64,000 nucleotides of DNA, taken from Peribacillus sp044761985 (GTDB lineage: Bacteria; Bacillota; Bacilli; Bacillales; DSM-1321). The DNA lies in NCBI RefSeq assembly GCF_044761985.1, contig NZ_JBIWDK010000003.1:310001-374000 (forward strand). Reading direction: 5' to 3'. Below the pieces are notes generated by a model. It was given only the letters and a program-made list of their open reading frames with translations. It was not told where the DNA came from and did no database searches. Below, piece after piece: positions 1-8,852 of the stretch (the stretch's first letter is position 1; the number at the start of each line of letters is the position of its first letter). The position numbers were made by a program, and so were the translations under genes.

Positions 1-515
1 CCTCCAAAAAAGTTGTCCACTTTCGGTTCTTCACTGCCCCAAGGCTTTGCACCTTCAGGATCATTATCGGGATTTCCATTCGCGAATCTTTCCGGGAAGA
101 TCTGGTACCAGATTGTTTCTTTTACCCATTCAGGCGCGCTAAACACTTCATTTCGATGAAGATAAGGTATGGCAAAATAACAGCCTGTATCATCAGGAGC
201 CTCATCAAAAAAACCTTTTTCCGTATAAATGAGTTCTTCCTCACCCGATTGTAGCTTAAATCCATACCTTATTCTCCGGTAAGGTGGCTTCACATAAATA
301 TGCCAGTAATCATAATGACCATCACTGCCAGAAAGGTACATGGGCGCTTGTTCATACTGCCAATGACCTTCATCAAGTATATTGGGGTCTCCAAAGAGGA
401 GTCCAACGTAAGAAATATCTTGTTTTTTTGTACGAAGGCGGATATGAAGAGTTTCTGCATCGATGCTATAAGCAAAATTGTCTGTAGGCCGGTGCTGGAT
501 GGACGAACGTTCCAT
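1..515 (-). CDS. Cyclomaltodextrinase/neopullulanase, N-terminal part (cut by window edge)
   Basis: The ATG is at 513-515 on the minus strand and the frame stays open for 171 codons to the window edge. The N-terminal region of roughly 120 residues resembles the CBM34-type beta-sandwich of maltogenic amylases and neopullulanases, and the catalytic barrel begins at WYQIFPERFANG, the typical GH13_20 entry. Members hydrolyse cyclodextrins, pullulan or maltodextrins in the cytoplasm; no signal peptide is visible. The gene diverges from the sugar-binding lipoprotein gene to its right, so the 516-907 region probably serves both directions. The catalytic residues lie outside the window, so activity cannot be judged. 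Confidence 0.85.
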   Translation of the reverse strand, partial: MERSSIQHRPTDNFAYSIDAETLHIRLRTKKQDISYVGLLFGDPNILDEGHWQYEQAPMYLSGSDGHYDYWHIYVKPPYRRIRYGFKLQSGEEELIYTEKGFFDEAPDDTGCYFAIPYLHRNEVFSAPEWVKETIWYQIFPERFANGNPDNDPEGAKPWGSEEPKVDNFFG

Positions 516-790
516 AGAAAACCACTCCAATTCTAGTCAGGTTAATTTTGAAAGCTGAATGAACTTTAAGACTGGAGATTGAGAGGACATTACTTATGTA
601 CTGATGAAAAGTTAAAAAATTTAAATATTTCAAAAACTATCCAGTCATTTTGATTATATACCCATTTTATATAAAAAAAGCACCTGGTTCTTAAAAAATA
701 TGAAATAGAACGCTTCCATTTAAGAAATAAAATTGATAAAGGAAAATGTTGTAAAAATTGAGTCCTCTCATATAATGATAACAATAAAGA
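516..790. other. AT-rich divergent intergenic region
   Basis: This gene-free region between the divergent amylase and binding-protein genes is very AT-rich. I could not assign clear -35/-10 boxes. The only strong site is the cre element at its right-hand end. Confidence 0.5.
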
Positions 791-806
791 TTGATATCGT
801 TTTCAT
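791..806. promoter_or_regulatory. cre site (CcpA catabolite repression operator)
   Basis: Read on the minus strand the 16 bases are ATGAAAACGATATCAA, matching every fixed position of the cre consensus WTGNAANCGNWWNCAW. It lies about 100 bp upstream of the sugar-binding lipoprotein start and 276 bp from the divergent amylase start, as expected for carbon catabolite control of maltodextrin genes. A LacI-family operator would look similar, so the local regulator at 5862 could also bind here. Confidence 0.7.
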
Positions 807-907
807 CGTGAATCCACGTTCTTTCCTTTCGATTTTCTAACGGTGGTGTAAACAATTCGAAGCTTTGGGACATGATAGAATCAAACATTTTTAAAAGGAG
901 AATAAAA

Positions 908-2161
908 GTGAAGAAGTTGATGATCTATTTACTCATGTCCCTCATCTTTATCGCTATCGGAAGTGCTTGTGATGCCAATACAGATAAGGAAAATGAAGTG
1001 GTGAAGGAAAGGATGCCGCGAGAAAAAGAAACCACGAATGAAAAAAAGCCGGATAAACTGATTGTTTGGGAAGAGGAGAATAAAGGGGAAGCCCTAAAAC
1101 CGATCCTGAAGGAATTCGAAAAAGAATATGGAATCAAAGTGGAATATAAAGAGCAAAAAGTGAACGATGGGATGTACACACAATTACGCCGAAATGGGCC
1201 TATCGGGACATCCCCGGATATCGTGACACTTACCCATGAAAAAATAGGTCAGCTAGTGGAGGAGGGACTGATACAGGAAATCAAGGTGAATGATGAAGTT
1301 ACAGATGCCTTTTTAGAAGCTTCCATATTCGCCGAAATGTATCAGGGAAAACTATTTGGGCTGCCCAAGTCTGCTGTTACTTCCGTTTTGGTGTATAACG
1401 AGAAGATGATGCCGAAGGTCCCGGACACGATGAATGAATTGTATAAAAAAGCAAAAAAGGCTAGGGCAGGTAAGGAGTATGGATTTGCGGCTGAATGGAA
1501 CGATTTCTATGATGCATATGGAATTATGACGGGAATGGGAGGGTATGTATTCGATCGGGATAAGAAGAAAATAAATCCTTTGGATATAGGATTGAACAAT
1601 GAAGGTGCAGTGAAAGGTGCGCATTTCATTCAAAAATGGTATAAAGCGAGTGCCATCCCAGAGGGTGACAAAGAAGATATGGAAAAAATGTTTAGGGAGG
1701 GGAAGGTAGCCTCCATCATGAGTTCAAAAACTGCATGGATGGATGGGAAGAATGTCGGCGTCGCTCCGATGCCCCAATTGCCAAATGGAAAGCCAATGAA
1801 AACAATCATGGAAATACAGGGCTGGCATATTACCGCATTCACCAAATATCCCTATTGGTCTACAAAATTTGTGGAATATGTATCAAATGAAAAAAATGCA
1901 GTGCTCCGTTTTGAACGAACGGGAGAAATCTCCCCTATAAAAACAATCAAAGGGCATGAGGCAATAAAAGATAGTGAAAGGGCACAAGCCATCGCCATAC
2001 AATTACAATACGCAGAACCGATACCGAATATTCCAGAAATGAATAAAGTCTGGGGACCGATGAATTCCGCGATGCAGGACATAACGGCGATTAAAGCCAA
2101 ACCGAAAGCCGCTTTGGATGAAGCCGTAAAGAAGATCGAAAAAAGTTACCAGGAGGAATGA
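908..2161 (+). CDS. Maltodextrin-type ABC transporter substrate-binding lipoprotein
   Basis: I chose the GTG at 908 because TAAAAGGAG lies just upstream; the ATG at 872 has no ribosome binding site. The product has 417 residues: a basic start, a hydrophobic segment and Cys21 in a relaxed lipobox (IGSAC), followed by a charged linker and a family 1 extracellular solute-binding fold (LIVWEEENKG near the start, DIVTLTHEKIGQLVEEGLI region). Such proteins sit on the outer face of the membrane and deliver malto-oligosaccharides to MalF/MalG-type permeases. No permease gene follows; the next gene is a GH13 protein. Sugar specificity is inferred from neighbours only. Confidence 0.85.
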   Translation: MKKLMIYLLMSLIFIAIGSACDANTDKENEVVKERMPREKETTNEKKPDKLIVWEEENKGEALKPILKEFEKEYGIKVEYKEQKVNDGMYTQLRRNGPIGTSPDIVTLTHEKIGQLVEEGLIQEIKVNDEVTDAFLEASIFAEMYQGKLFGLPKSAVTSVLVYNEKMMPKVPDTMNELYKKAKKARAGKEYGFAAEWNDFYDAYGIMTGMGGYVFDRDKKKINPLDIGLNNEGAVKGAHFIQKWYKASAIPEGDKEDMEKMFREGKVASIMSSKTAWMDGKNVGVAPMPQLPNGKPMKTIMEIQGWHITAFTKYPYWSTKFVEYVSNEKNAVLRFERTGEISPIKTIKGHEAIKDSERAQAIAIQLQYAEPIPNIPEMNKVWGPMNSAMQDITAIKAKPKAALDEAVKKIEKSYQEE

Positions 2162-2299
2162 AACGGCAAATATGCCCCACTTTCAACCGCTCTCCATTTT
2201 ATCTCTTTTGTGTAAAAAATTTTATAATATGGATTTGACGTCAAGAGGGCAAAACGCTAATCTTAAAGGCGTAAAGAGATAGCTAGGAGGAGAGCGGAT

Positions 2300-3814
2300 A
2301 TGAAAAAAAGGGTGTTATCACTCGCTTTAATTCCGTTGCTTCTTTTTTACGCCATTCCTGTAGGAGCAGCTGAAAAAGAACAACGAACATGGAAGGATGA
2401 AATCGCATACTCATTGATGATAGACAGATTTTTTGATGGAAATCCTAAAAACAATGGGGATGCAGATGTATTGAATCCTTCAGCTTTTAATGGAGGAGAT
2501 TTCGAAGGAGTCACGAACAAGTTAAATTACCTTAAAGATATGGGGTATACCGCTATCATCCTATCACCTATTTTTGCTAATGAGGATAATGGCTACCACG
2601 GGGAATGGGTGAAGGATTTTTATAAAACGGATGAACATTATGGTACGAAACAAGAATTCAAGAAGCTCGTGGATGAGGCCCATAGCCGCGAGATGAAAGT
2701 TATTGTTGATTTTCAGGTTAATCAGGTGGGGAAGAATCATTCTTGGCTAAACGAACCTGATAAAAAAGACTGGTTTCACGAAAAAAAGGACATTTCCAAG
2801 GATAGCAATCAGCAGAACATGGAAAACGGCTGGGTGAATGGCCTGCCGGACTTAAATCAAGATAACCAGGAAACTCGGGAATATTTGTTGGATGTTGCCA
2901 AGTCGTGGATTGCAGAAACGGATATTGATGGGTATCGACTAAATCAAGTTCAACACGTTCCAAAGGACTTTTGGAAGGAGTTTGTTGAAACAGTCAAGTC
3001 TGAAAAATCAAACTTCTATACAATTGGCGATGTCCAAGGCAATGAGGATTTGATAAAAGGATATGAGGAAACGGGAATCGATGCTTTCATGGATTACCCA
3101 CAAAATGCTGAACTGAGAAAAGCATTCGCTGCACCGGATCAGGATCTGGCACCTGTTTTCAATGCTATCGGAACGAGCGGTACACAGGCTTTATTCATGG
3201 ATACCCAGAATATGCCCCGTTTCACCAAGGATGCTGCCGATCATAATGAAAACCCTGGGGCAAGATGGAAAATGGCCTTATCCTATATGTATACCACTCC
3301 AGGTGTACCCATCGTGATGTATGGATCGGAAATCGCCCTTAATGGTGATGAAGCACCGACCAATCATCAATTGATGAATTTTAAGACAGAGCAAGAGCTA
3401 GTGGAGTATATCACCAAGCTTTCCGATCTTCGGGAGATGTACCCTGCATTATCAAAAGGGGATATGGAGCCTTTGTACCAAAAGGGCGGTACGGCGGTTT
3501 TTAAACGTGTGTATGGCGACGAAACAATGGTGGTGGCCATGAATAATACAACCAAAACGCAAACGATTAATCTCAGTGAAAAGGATCTTGATGAGAACAA
3601 AGAGTTGAGAGGTATGCTGAATGGAGATTTGGTTCGTAGTAAGGATAATGGCTACTCGATCGTAATCGACAGGGAGTCAACGGAAGTCTACACTCTTGCA
3701 TCTAAATCGACCATCAATACTCCCTATTTGATCATTATCGGGTTGGTCCTTGTCATTTTTGCCATTTTCATTGCTTTGGTCATTAAACGTTCAAAAAGGA
3801 ATCAAGTAAACTAA
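2300..3814 (+). CDS. Membrane-anchored GH13 amylase-like protein lacking catalytic residues (pseudoenzyme)
   Basis: The product has 504 residues, with a signal peptide ending near VGAA (about residue 24), a GH13 barrel, and a C-terminal transmembrane helix (about 475-495) followed by a KRSKR tail, so the domain should face outward. TAGGAGGAGA precedes the ATG. Conserved GH13 regions are recognisable but altered: region I reads DFQVNQ (Asn-His became Asn-Gln142), region II GYRLNQVQH (nucleophile Asp is Asn215), region III TIGDVQ (acid/base Glu is Asp244), region IV FMDTQNMPRF (His-Asp became Gln303-Asn304). Family members normally have D, E, D here. The frame is intact, so this is not a simple pseudogene; a glucan-binding or partner role beside the binding protein is inference. 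Confidence 0.88.
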   Translation: MKKRVLSLALIPLLLFYAIPVGAAEKEQRTWKDEIAYSLMIDRFFDGNPKNNGDADVLNPSAFNGGDFEGVTNKLNYLKDMGYTAIILSPIFANEDNGYHGEWVKDFYKTDEHYGTKQEFKKLVDEAHSREMKVIVDFQVNQVGKNHSWLNEPDKKDWFHEKKDISKDSNQQNMENGWVNGLPDLNQDNQETREYLLDVAKSWIAETDIDGYRLNQVQHVPKDFWKEFVETVKSEKSNFYTIGDVQGNEDLIKGYEETGIDAFMDYPQNAELRKAFAAPDQDLAPVFNAIGTSGTQALFMDTQNMPRFTKDAADHNENPGARWKMALSYMYTTPGVPIVMYGSEIALNGDEAPTNHQLMNFKTEQELVEYITKLSDLREMYPALSKGDMEPLYQKGGTAVFKRVYGDETMVVAMNNTTKTQTINLSEKDLDENKELRGMLNGDLVRSKDNGYSIVIDRESTEVYTLASKSTINTPYLIIIGLVLVIFAIFIALVIKRSKRNQVN

Positions 3815-3889
3815 CCATGTACCTCTCGATTTTTGGCTGCAAAACAATGTCCCTTGGCTTTGTGGAATACAGAAACGGGAGGCTACAGC

Positions 3890-5539
3890 ATGAGCAAAAC
3901 CTGGTGGAAAGAGGCTGTTTGTTATCAAGTTTACCCCCGCAGTTTCATGGATAGCAATGGAGATGGAGTGGGGGACTTAAGGGGATTGATCTCCAAACTG
4001 GATTACTTGCAGGAACTTGGGATCGATGTCATTTGGATTAGCCCGTTTTATAAGTCCCCCAACGCAGATAATGGATATGATATCAGTGATTACCAATCGG
4101 TTTCAGAAGAATTCGGCACGATGGAGGACCTGGAACAATTGCTGGACGATGTACACCGACGTGGCATGAGGGTGATTCTTGACTTGGTGCTTAACCACAC
4201 TAGTGATGAGCATCCCTGGTTCGTGGAGTCGCGTTCTTCAAAGGATAACCCGAAACGAGACTGGTATATTTGGAGAGACGGCAAGGATGGTAGGGAACCT
4301 AACAATTGGGAAAGTATATTCTCAGGAAGTGCCTGGAAATTCGATGAAAGGTCGAAACAATTCTACTTACATTTATTCGCAGAGAAACAACCGGACTTAA
4401 ACTGGGAATGTAAAGAAGTCCGGCAGGCTCTATACAGCATGGTGACATGGTGGTTGGATAAGGGCATCGATGGTTTCCGGATTGATGCCATCACCCATAT
4501 TCACAAGCGTGAGGGGTTGCCGGATATGCCCAATCCGTATTGGCATCAATATGTCCCTGCGTTTGAGATGCATACCAATCAGGAAGGGATATTGGATTAC
4601 CTTCAAGAGCTTAAGGAAGAAACTTTTGCGAAGTATGATATCATGACGGTTGGTGAAGCCAATGGCGTAAGGATTGAACAAGCGGATGATTGGGTCGGGG
4701 AAGAAAACGGTAAGTTCAATATGATTTTTCAATTCGAACATCTGGGCCTATGGAATCGGGGACATGATCATCATGTCGACGTCTATGAACTGAAAAGGAC
4801 CATGACAAAATGGCAAAAGGGACTTCAGAATAAAGGCTGGAATGCTTTGTTTTTTGAAAACCATGACCAGCCGAGAAGTGTGTCCACTTGGGGAAATGAT
4901 CATCAATATTGGTTGGAGAGTGCGAAAATGATTGGTGCATTGTACTTTTTTATGCAAGGGACACCATTCATTTATCAAGGGCAGGAAATTGGGATGACAA
5001 ACGTACAATTCGACTCTATCGATGATTATGATGACATTGGCATGAAAAACTTTTATCATATTGAAACCTCCAAGGGACGTTCACATGATGAAATCATGCA
5101 GATCATTTGGCATAACGGTCGGGACAATTCACGTACACCCATGCAATGGAATGATACGGAGCATGGAGGGTTTACAGAAGGAACACCCTGGATGAAAGCA
5201 AATTCCAATTACCGTGCAATCAATGTGGAAGAGCAAAGGAATAATCCTTCATCCATCTACCATTTTTACAAAAAGATGATTAATCTCCGTAAGAAGTACC
5301 AGGTTTTAGTTTATGGAGAATATGATTTATTATGGGAAAATCATTGTGAACTTTATATTTATACAAGAAAAATGAATAGTGAATCAGTGAAAGTCATATG
5401 CAATTTCAGTACGAATCACCATTCCATCGATATATCTGATTGGGGGAATATGGAACTGTTACTGGGAAATTATGACAATGTGGAAGACGAATGTGAGATT
5501 CATTTGCGTCCTTACGAGGTGAGGGTCTACCATCATTAG
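3890..5539 (+). CDS. malL: Alpha-glucosidase / oligo-1,6-glucosidase (GH13)
   Basis: The ATG at 3890 follows ACGGGAGG; the upstream in-frame extension lacks a ribosome binding site. The 549-residue protein is the usual length for cytoplasmic GH13 alpha-glucosidases and has no signal peptide. Catalytic residues are in place: Asp199 in GFRIDA, Glu256 in VGEA, Asp326 in ENHDQPR. It would release glucose from short malto- or isomalto-oligosaccharides imported by the transporter. The residue after the nucleophile is Ala200; in studied Bacillus enzymes Ala there goes with alpha-1,4 preference and Val with alpha-1,6, so a maltase-type specificity is likely. A strong terminator follows. Confidence 0.93.
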   Translation: MSKTWWKEAVCYQVYPRSFMDSNGDGVGDLRGLISKLDYLQELGIDVIWISPFYKSPNADNGYDISDYQSVSEEFGTMEDLEQLLDDVHRRGMRVILDLVLNHTSDEHPWFVESRSSKDNPKRDWYIWRDGKDGREPNNWESIFSGSAWKFDERSKQFYLHLFAEKQPDLNWECKEVRQALYSMVTWWLDKGIDGFRIDAITHIHKREGLPDMPNPYWHQYVPAFEMHTNQEGILDYLQELKEETFAKYDIMTVGEANGVRIEQADDWVGEENGKFNMIFQFEHLGLWNRGHDHHVDVYELKRTMTKWQKGLQNKGWNALFFENHDQPRSVSTWGNDHQYWLESAKMIGALYFFMQGTPFIYQGQEIGMTNVQFDSIDDYDDIGMKNFYHIETSKGRSHDEIMQIIWHNGRDNSRTPMQWNDTEHGGFTEGTPWMKANSNYRAINVEEQRNNPSSIYHFYKKMINLRKKYQVLVYGEYDLLWENHCELYIYTRKMNSESVKVICNFSTNHHSIDISDWGNMELLLGNYDNVEDECEIHLRPYEVRVYHH

Positions 5540-5624
5540 TTGAAGCTATGTAGCCGTTGGTGCTACTGTAGTTAGTCGTCTGACTTCTGTCCTCTTCTCT
5601 AAACAAATCATACGTTTCAATGAA

Positions 5625-5655
5625 GGAGTTGATTTAAAATCAACTCTCTTTTTTA
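5625..5655 (+). terminator. Terminator after malL
   Basis: A near-perfect inverted repeat (GAGTTGATTT with its complement) is followed by CTCTTTTTT. It closes the binding protein-GH13-malL transcription unit. Confidence 0.8.
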
Positions 5656-5861
5656 TGATAAAAGTGAAGGCTGACTCTAAAAACTGATATTTTCTGAAAA
5701 AAATAGAAAATTTAAAAAAAGTAATGGATATAAGCATTGAGTTGAGTGTATGATAGATACATATAATTGTATATTTATTTAATATATTGGAAAAGTATTT
5801 ATTGACTTTACACGAAGTTGTCCAAAAAGTCTGTAATACGATGAGGGGAGACGGGAAATGC
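5656..5861. other. Intergenic region before the LacI regulator
   Basis: This AT-rich spacer contains a plausible -10 (TATAAT at about 5762-5767) but no clear -35 and no palindromic operator that I can identify. Confidence 0.4.
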
Positions 5862-6905
5862 ATGGCTATTACGATTAAAGATGTAGCTCAACTGGCGAAT
5901 GTAGCACCTTCAACAGTTTCTCGAGTGATTGCAAATAATCCTCGAATTAGCGAGAAAACGAAAGTGCGCGTGCGTAAAGCGATGGAGAAATTGGGATATC
6001 ACCCAAATTTCATTGCCCGCAGCCTAGCAAACCAATCAACGAAAATTATAGGGTTGGTCTTACCAAGTTCATCGAATGTCATATATCAAAATCCATTTTT
6101 CTCAACAATCTTGCAAGGACTTAGCGAAGGGGCTCAGGAAAAACAATATTCGCTATTGCTAAGCACGGGAAAAACGGAGAATGAGATTTATGAAGGAATC
6201 GTGAATATGGTCCAGGGGGGGATGGTAGATGGTATCGTCCTGATGTATTCAAGGATGAATGATCATATCCTTACTTATTTGCGATCAAGGGATTTTCCAT
6301 TTGTCATGATTGGAAAGCCGTACGATTTTATCGAGGAAATATCATATGTGGATAATGATAACGTCTTGGCGGCTGAACAGGCCTCAGATTATCTAATCCA
6401 ATTGGGGCATGAAAGAATCGGTTTCATCGGTGGGGATATAAAGTCTGTGATGACACTCGATCGCCTATCTGGATACGAACGGGCATTAAAAAGGGCTGGG
6501 ATCGTTCCAAGAAGTGAATATACGATACTTGAGAACTTTGTACATAATGGGGAACTGGAAGTAGCAAATAGGTTGCTATCCATTAAGGAACCCCCGACCG
6601 CTTTAATCGTCAGTGATGACTTAATGGCACTTGGACTTGTCCATTCACTAAGGGAGATGGGCATACGCACTCCTGAAGAGATATCAATTGTCAGCTTTAA
6701 TAACGTTCTTTTCACTGAAATGTCACTACCTGCCCTAACTTCTGTCGATATTAACATTTTTGATCTGGGTTATCAGGCAGCCAAATCGATCATCCAAAAG
6801 TTACAAAAGGGAGCAGAGCCGGGGGGAATCATCATACCCCATCAGTTTGTGGAAAGAAGTTCCTGCCGACCTTTAAAGCAAGAATCGTTGGTCATGAATT
6901 ATTAA
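5862..6905 (+). CDS. LacI/GalR-family transcriptional regulator (maltose cluster)
   Basis: The product has 347 residues from the ATG at 5862, preceded by AGGGGAG; the family start MAITIKDVA fits this choice. An N-terminal helix-turn-helix (about residues 4-23, VAPSTVSRV) and hinge (NFIARSLA) are followed by a periplasmic-binding-protein-like effector domain. Its position directly after the maltodextrin genes suggests a MalR-type local repressor or activator responding to maltose or maltodextrin; the effector is not readable from sequence. It is not CcpA itself as far as position and divergence suggest, although CcpA belongs to the same family. Confidence 0.85.
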   Translation: MAITIKDVAQLANVAPSTVSRVIANNPRISEKTKVRVRKAMEKLGYHPNFIARSLANQSTKIIGLVLPSSSNVIYQNPFFSTILQGLSEGAQEKQYSLLLSTGKTENEIYEGIVNMVQGGMVDGIVLMYSRMNDHILTYLRSRDFPFVMIGKPYDFIEEISYVDNDNVLAAEQASDYLIQLGHERIGFIGGDIKSVMTLDRLSGYERALKRAGIVPRSEYTILENFVHNGELEVANRLLSIKEPPTALIVSDDLMALGLVHSLREMGIRTPEEISIVSFNNVLFTEMSLPALTSVDINIFDLGYQAAKSIIQKLQKGAEPGGIIIPHQFVERSSCRPLKQESLVMNY

Positions 6906-6911
6906 AGGGAA

Positions 6912-6940
6912 GAGCATTGTGTGTCACAATGCTCCTTTAT
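6912..6940 (+). terminator. Terminator after the LacI-type gene
   Basis: A 10-bp perfect stem (GAGCATTGTG / CACAATGCTC) with a 3-nt loop is followed by a short CTTTAT tract. The stem is strong but the T-run is weak. Confidence 0.6.
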
Positions 6941-7059
6941 GAATTTCCTGGTATTGAGGACGCTTTTGATTGAACGGAAACCGGTTCCAGACTGTCCAAG
7001 TTATGTTTCTACAAGCACTTTATCAGGAAATGGATACTCTCTAAATCCTTCCTTAGAAC

Positions 7060-7096
7060 GAAAAAAGCAACGGATCTCCTAAATGGAATCCGCTGC
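7060..7096 (-). terminator. Terminator of the SDR gene
   Basis: On the minus strand GCAGCGGATT pairs with AGATCCGTTGC and is followed by six T residues. It lies just after the oxidoreductase stop codon. Confidence 0.65.
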
Positions 7097-7112
7097 CCTG
7101 GATCTTACTTTA

Positions 7113-7976
7113 TTAACCGTTTACCACTGAACCGCCATTGACATGGATGACTTGTCCACTGACGTAAGAGGAATCATCACTTGCTAGATATACATAGGCA
7201 GGTGCCAATTCCTCCGGCTGTCCTGCTCGGCCCATAGGTGTATTTTGTCCGAATTTGGCCACATCTTCTTCACCGAATGAAGCAGGAATAAGCGGTGTCC
7301 AGATAGGACCTGGCGCTACACCATTCACTCGAATGCCATCTTTTGAAATGGAATTCGAAAGAGCGCGTGTAAAGGCTAAAATGGCGCCTTTAGTTGATGA
7401 GTAATCGATTAGCTTTGGGTTACCCTGGTAGGCTGTGATTGAGGTTGTATTGATGATGCTGCTCCCTTTTTTCAAGTGCTTCAAGGCGGCTTTCGTTAAG
7501 TGGAACATGGAAAAGATATTAGTTCGGAATGTTTTTTCCAACTGCTCGGCTGATATGTCGAGAAGGCTTTCTTGCACATGCTGTTCGCCGGCATTGTTGA
7601 CAAGGATATCCAACCCGCCGAATTCTTCAATTGTTTGCTTGACGATATCCTGACAAAACGTTTCATCACCGATATCCCCTGCAAGTAGCAAGCATTTTTG
7701 TCCTTCTTGTTCGATTAATTCCTTAGTTTTCTTTGCATCTTCGTGTTCATCCAAGTAGGCTACAACTACATTGGCTCCTTCTTTCGCATAATAGATGGCG
7801 ACCGATTTACCAATGCCGCTATCTCCGCCGGTTACAATCGCTGTTTTTCCTTTTAATTTCCCACTACCTTTATATTCCGATTTTACAGACTCAGGATTCG
7901 GATCCATCTTCGTTTCTACTCCGGGTTGATGTTGTTGATGTTGTGGTGGAAACCCTTGTTTATTTTGGTTTGTCAT
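7113..7976 (-). CDS. SDR-family oxidoreductase (general-stress type)
   Basis: The product has 287 residues. The start is fixed by TAGGAGGGG upstream of the ATG. A Gln/Pro/His-rich head of about 40 residues precedes the Rossmann fold. The cofactor motif TGGDSGIG, the NNAG motif, the catalytic Ser in NTTSITAY and the YSSTK catalytic pair are all present, as is the C-terminal VNGG. It belongs to the subgroup of B. subtilis YdaD/YhdF/YhxC-like proteins, several of which are sigma-B stress proteins. The substrate is unknown. A sigma-B-like promoter precedes it, which supports a stress role. Confidence 0.88.
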   Translation of the reverse strand: MTNQNKQGFPPQHQQHQPGVETKMDPNPESVKSEYKGSGKLKGKTAIVTGGDSGIGKSVAIYYAKEGANVVVAYLDEHEDAKKTKELIEQEGQKCLLLAGDIGDETFCQDIVKQTIEEFGGLDILVNNAGEQHVQESLLDISAEQLEKTFRTNIFSMFHLTKAALKHLKKGSSIINTTSITAYQGNPKLIDYSSTKGAILAFTRALSNSISKDGIRVNGVAPGPIWTPLIPASFGEEDVAKFGQNTPMGRAGQPEELAPAYVYLASDDSSYVSGQVIHVNGGSVVNG

Positions 7977-8010
7977 GATTACCCCTCCTATATTTTATTG
8001 TATTTTTTAT

Positions 8011-8036
8011 ATTCCTTATTTTTGAATTGCTTAAAC
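8011..8036 (-). promoter_or_regulatory. Sigma-B-like promoter of the SDR gene
   Basis: On the minus strand a perfect GTTTAA -35 is separated by 14 nt from AGGAAT (consensus GGGWAW), about 35 nt upstream of the start codon. This agrees with the general-stress annotation. Confidence 0.5.
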
Positions 8037-8196
8037 ATAAGAGCAAGAATAGCATCTCACAACTCCTTGGAATCGATACATCGGTTTGAATAGAAATGTG
8101 AAGGCGTTGTGTGTGAGATATCCAGATAGGGTGTATGGGGAGGAATGGAGGGGGAAATGGGCATGGGGAAACGGGCACCTTGTGCCTTCAACTAAA

Positions 8197-8226
8197 TGAA
8201 AAAAGCCCACCTATCAGGGTGGGCTT
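8197..8226 (-). terminator. Terminator after yajQ
   Basis: On the minus strand AGCCCACC / GGTGGGCT forms a perfect stem with a CTGATA loop and is followed by six T residues just after the yajQ stop. Confidence 0.85.
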
Positions 8227-8232
8227 ACTAGT

Positions 8233-8724
8233 TTAGCGGTAATTTAGAAATTGTACATCAATCGATAATTCAGCTCCACGGATGGCAGAGATGATGCCTT
8301 GCAGGTCATCCCTGTTTTTTCCGGTAACACGAATTTGGTCGTCCTGAATTTGACTTTTGACTTTTAACCCACTGTTTTTAATGATGGTGTTGATTTTCTT
8401 TGCTTGTTCTTTATCAATACCTTGAATGAGTTTAGCGCGTTGACGGACAGTACCGCCGGAAGCCCCTTCTATTTTCCCGTAATCGAGGTTTTTGACGGGA
8501 ACCCCACGCTTTATAAGTTTACTGATTAAAACATCTTTTAATTGATCAAGTTTATACTCGTCATCAGAAACCAAAACGAGGTCTTCCTTATCGATGGAAA
8601 TCGTACTTAAGCTGCCCTTGAAATCATAGCGCGTTTGTATTTCTTTCATTGCCATGGTTACAGCATTTGTCACTTCCGAAAAATCTACTTTGGATACTAT
8701 ATCGAATGAATTTTCCTTTGCCAT
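8233..8724 (-). CDS. yajQ: YajQ-family nucleotide-binding protein
   Basis: The product has 163 residues, the standard length of the YajQ/UPF0234 family. The protein opens with the family signature FDIVSKVDFSEV and contains two ferredoxin-like halves. Members bind nucleotides and RNA; a Xanthomonas homologue binds cyclic di-GMP. GGAGG lies 5 nt upstream of the ATG. It is monocistronic with its own terminator. The physiological role in Bacillus is not established. Confidence 0.92.
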   Translation of the reverse strand: MAKENSFDIVSKVDFSEVTNAVTMAMKEIQTRYDFKGSLSTISIDKEDLVLVSDDEYKLDQLKDVLISKLIKRGVPVKNLDYGKIEGASGGTVRQRAKLIQGIDKEQAKKINTIIKNSGLKVKSQIQDDQIRVTGKNRDDLQGIISAIRGAELSIDVQFLNYR

Positions 8725-8828
8725 TACTTACCTCCAGCAGGTTTTATTTCTTTTATTATAGAGAAGATAGGTAAGGAAGACAACCATTCATTCTGTTAAG
8801 CAAGTGGACTTTGTCAAGGGGATACAGG

Positions 8829-8852
8829 AAAAAACGGGGGATGTCCCCCGTT
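8829..8852 (-). terminator. Terminator after the 43-residue protein gene
   Basis: On the minus strand CGGGGGACATCCCCCG is followed by TTTTTTCC. The stem begins immediately at the stop codon. Confidence 0.85.

Noticed and set aside
2200..2290. Second cre-like site (GCAAAACGCTAAT) before the GH13 pseudoenzyme gene
   Set aside because: It misses the fixed TG and CA positions of the consensus, unlike the perfect site at 791-806.
7960..8178. 72-codon minus-strand frame upstream of the SDR gene
   Set aside because: No ribosome binding site, low-complexity Pro/His/Ser content, and it overlaps the sigma-B-like promoter.
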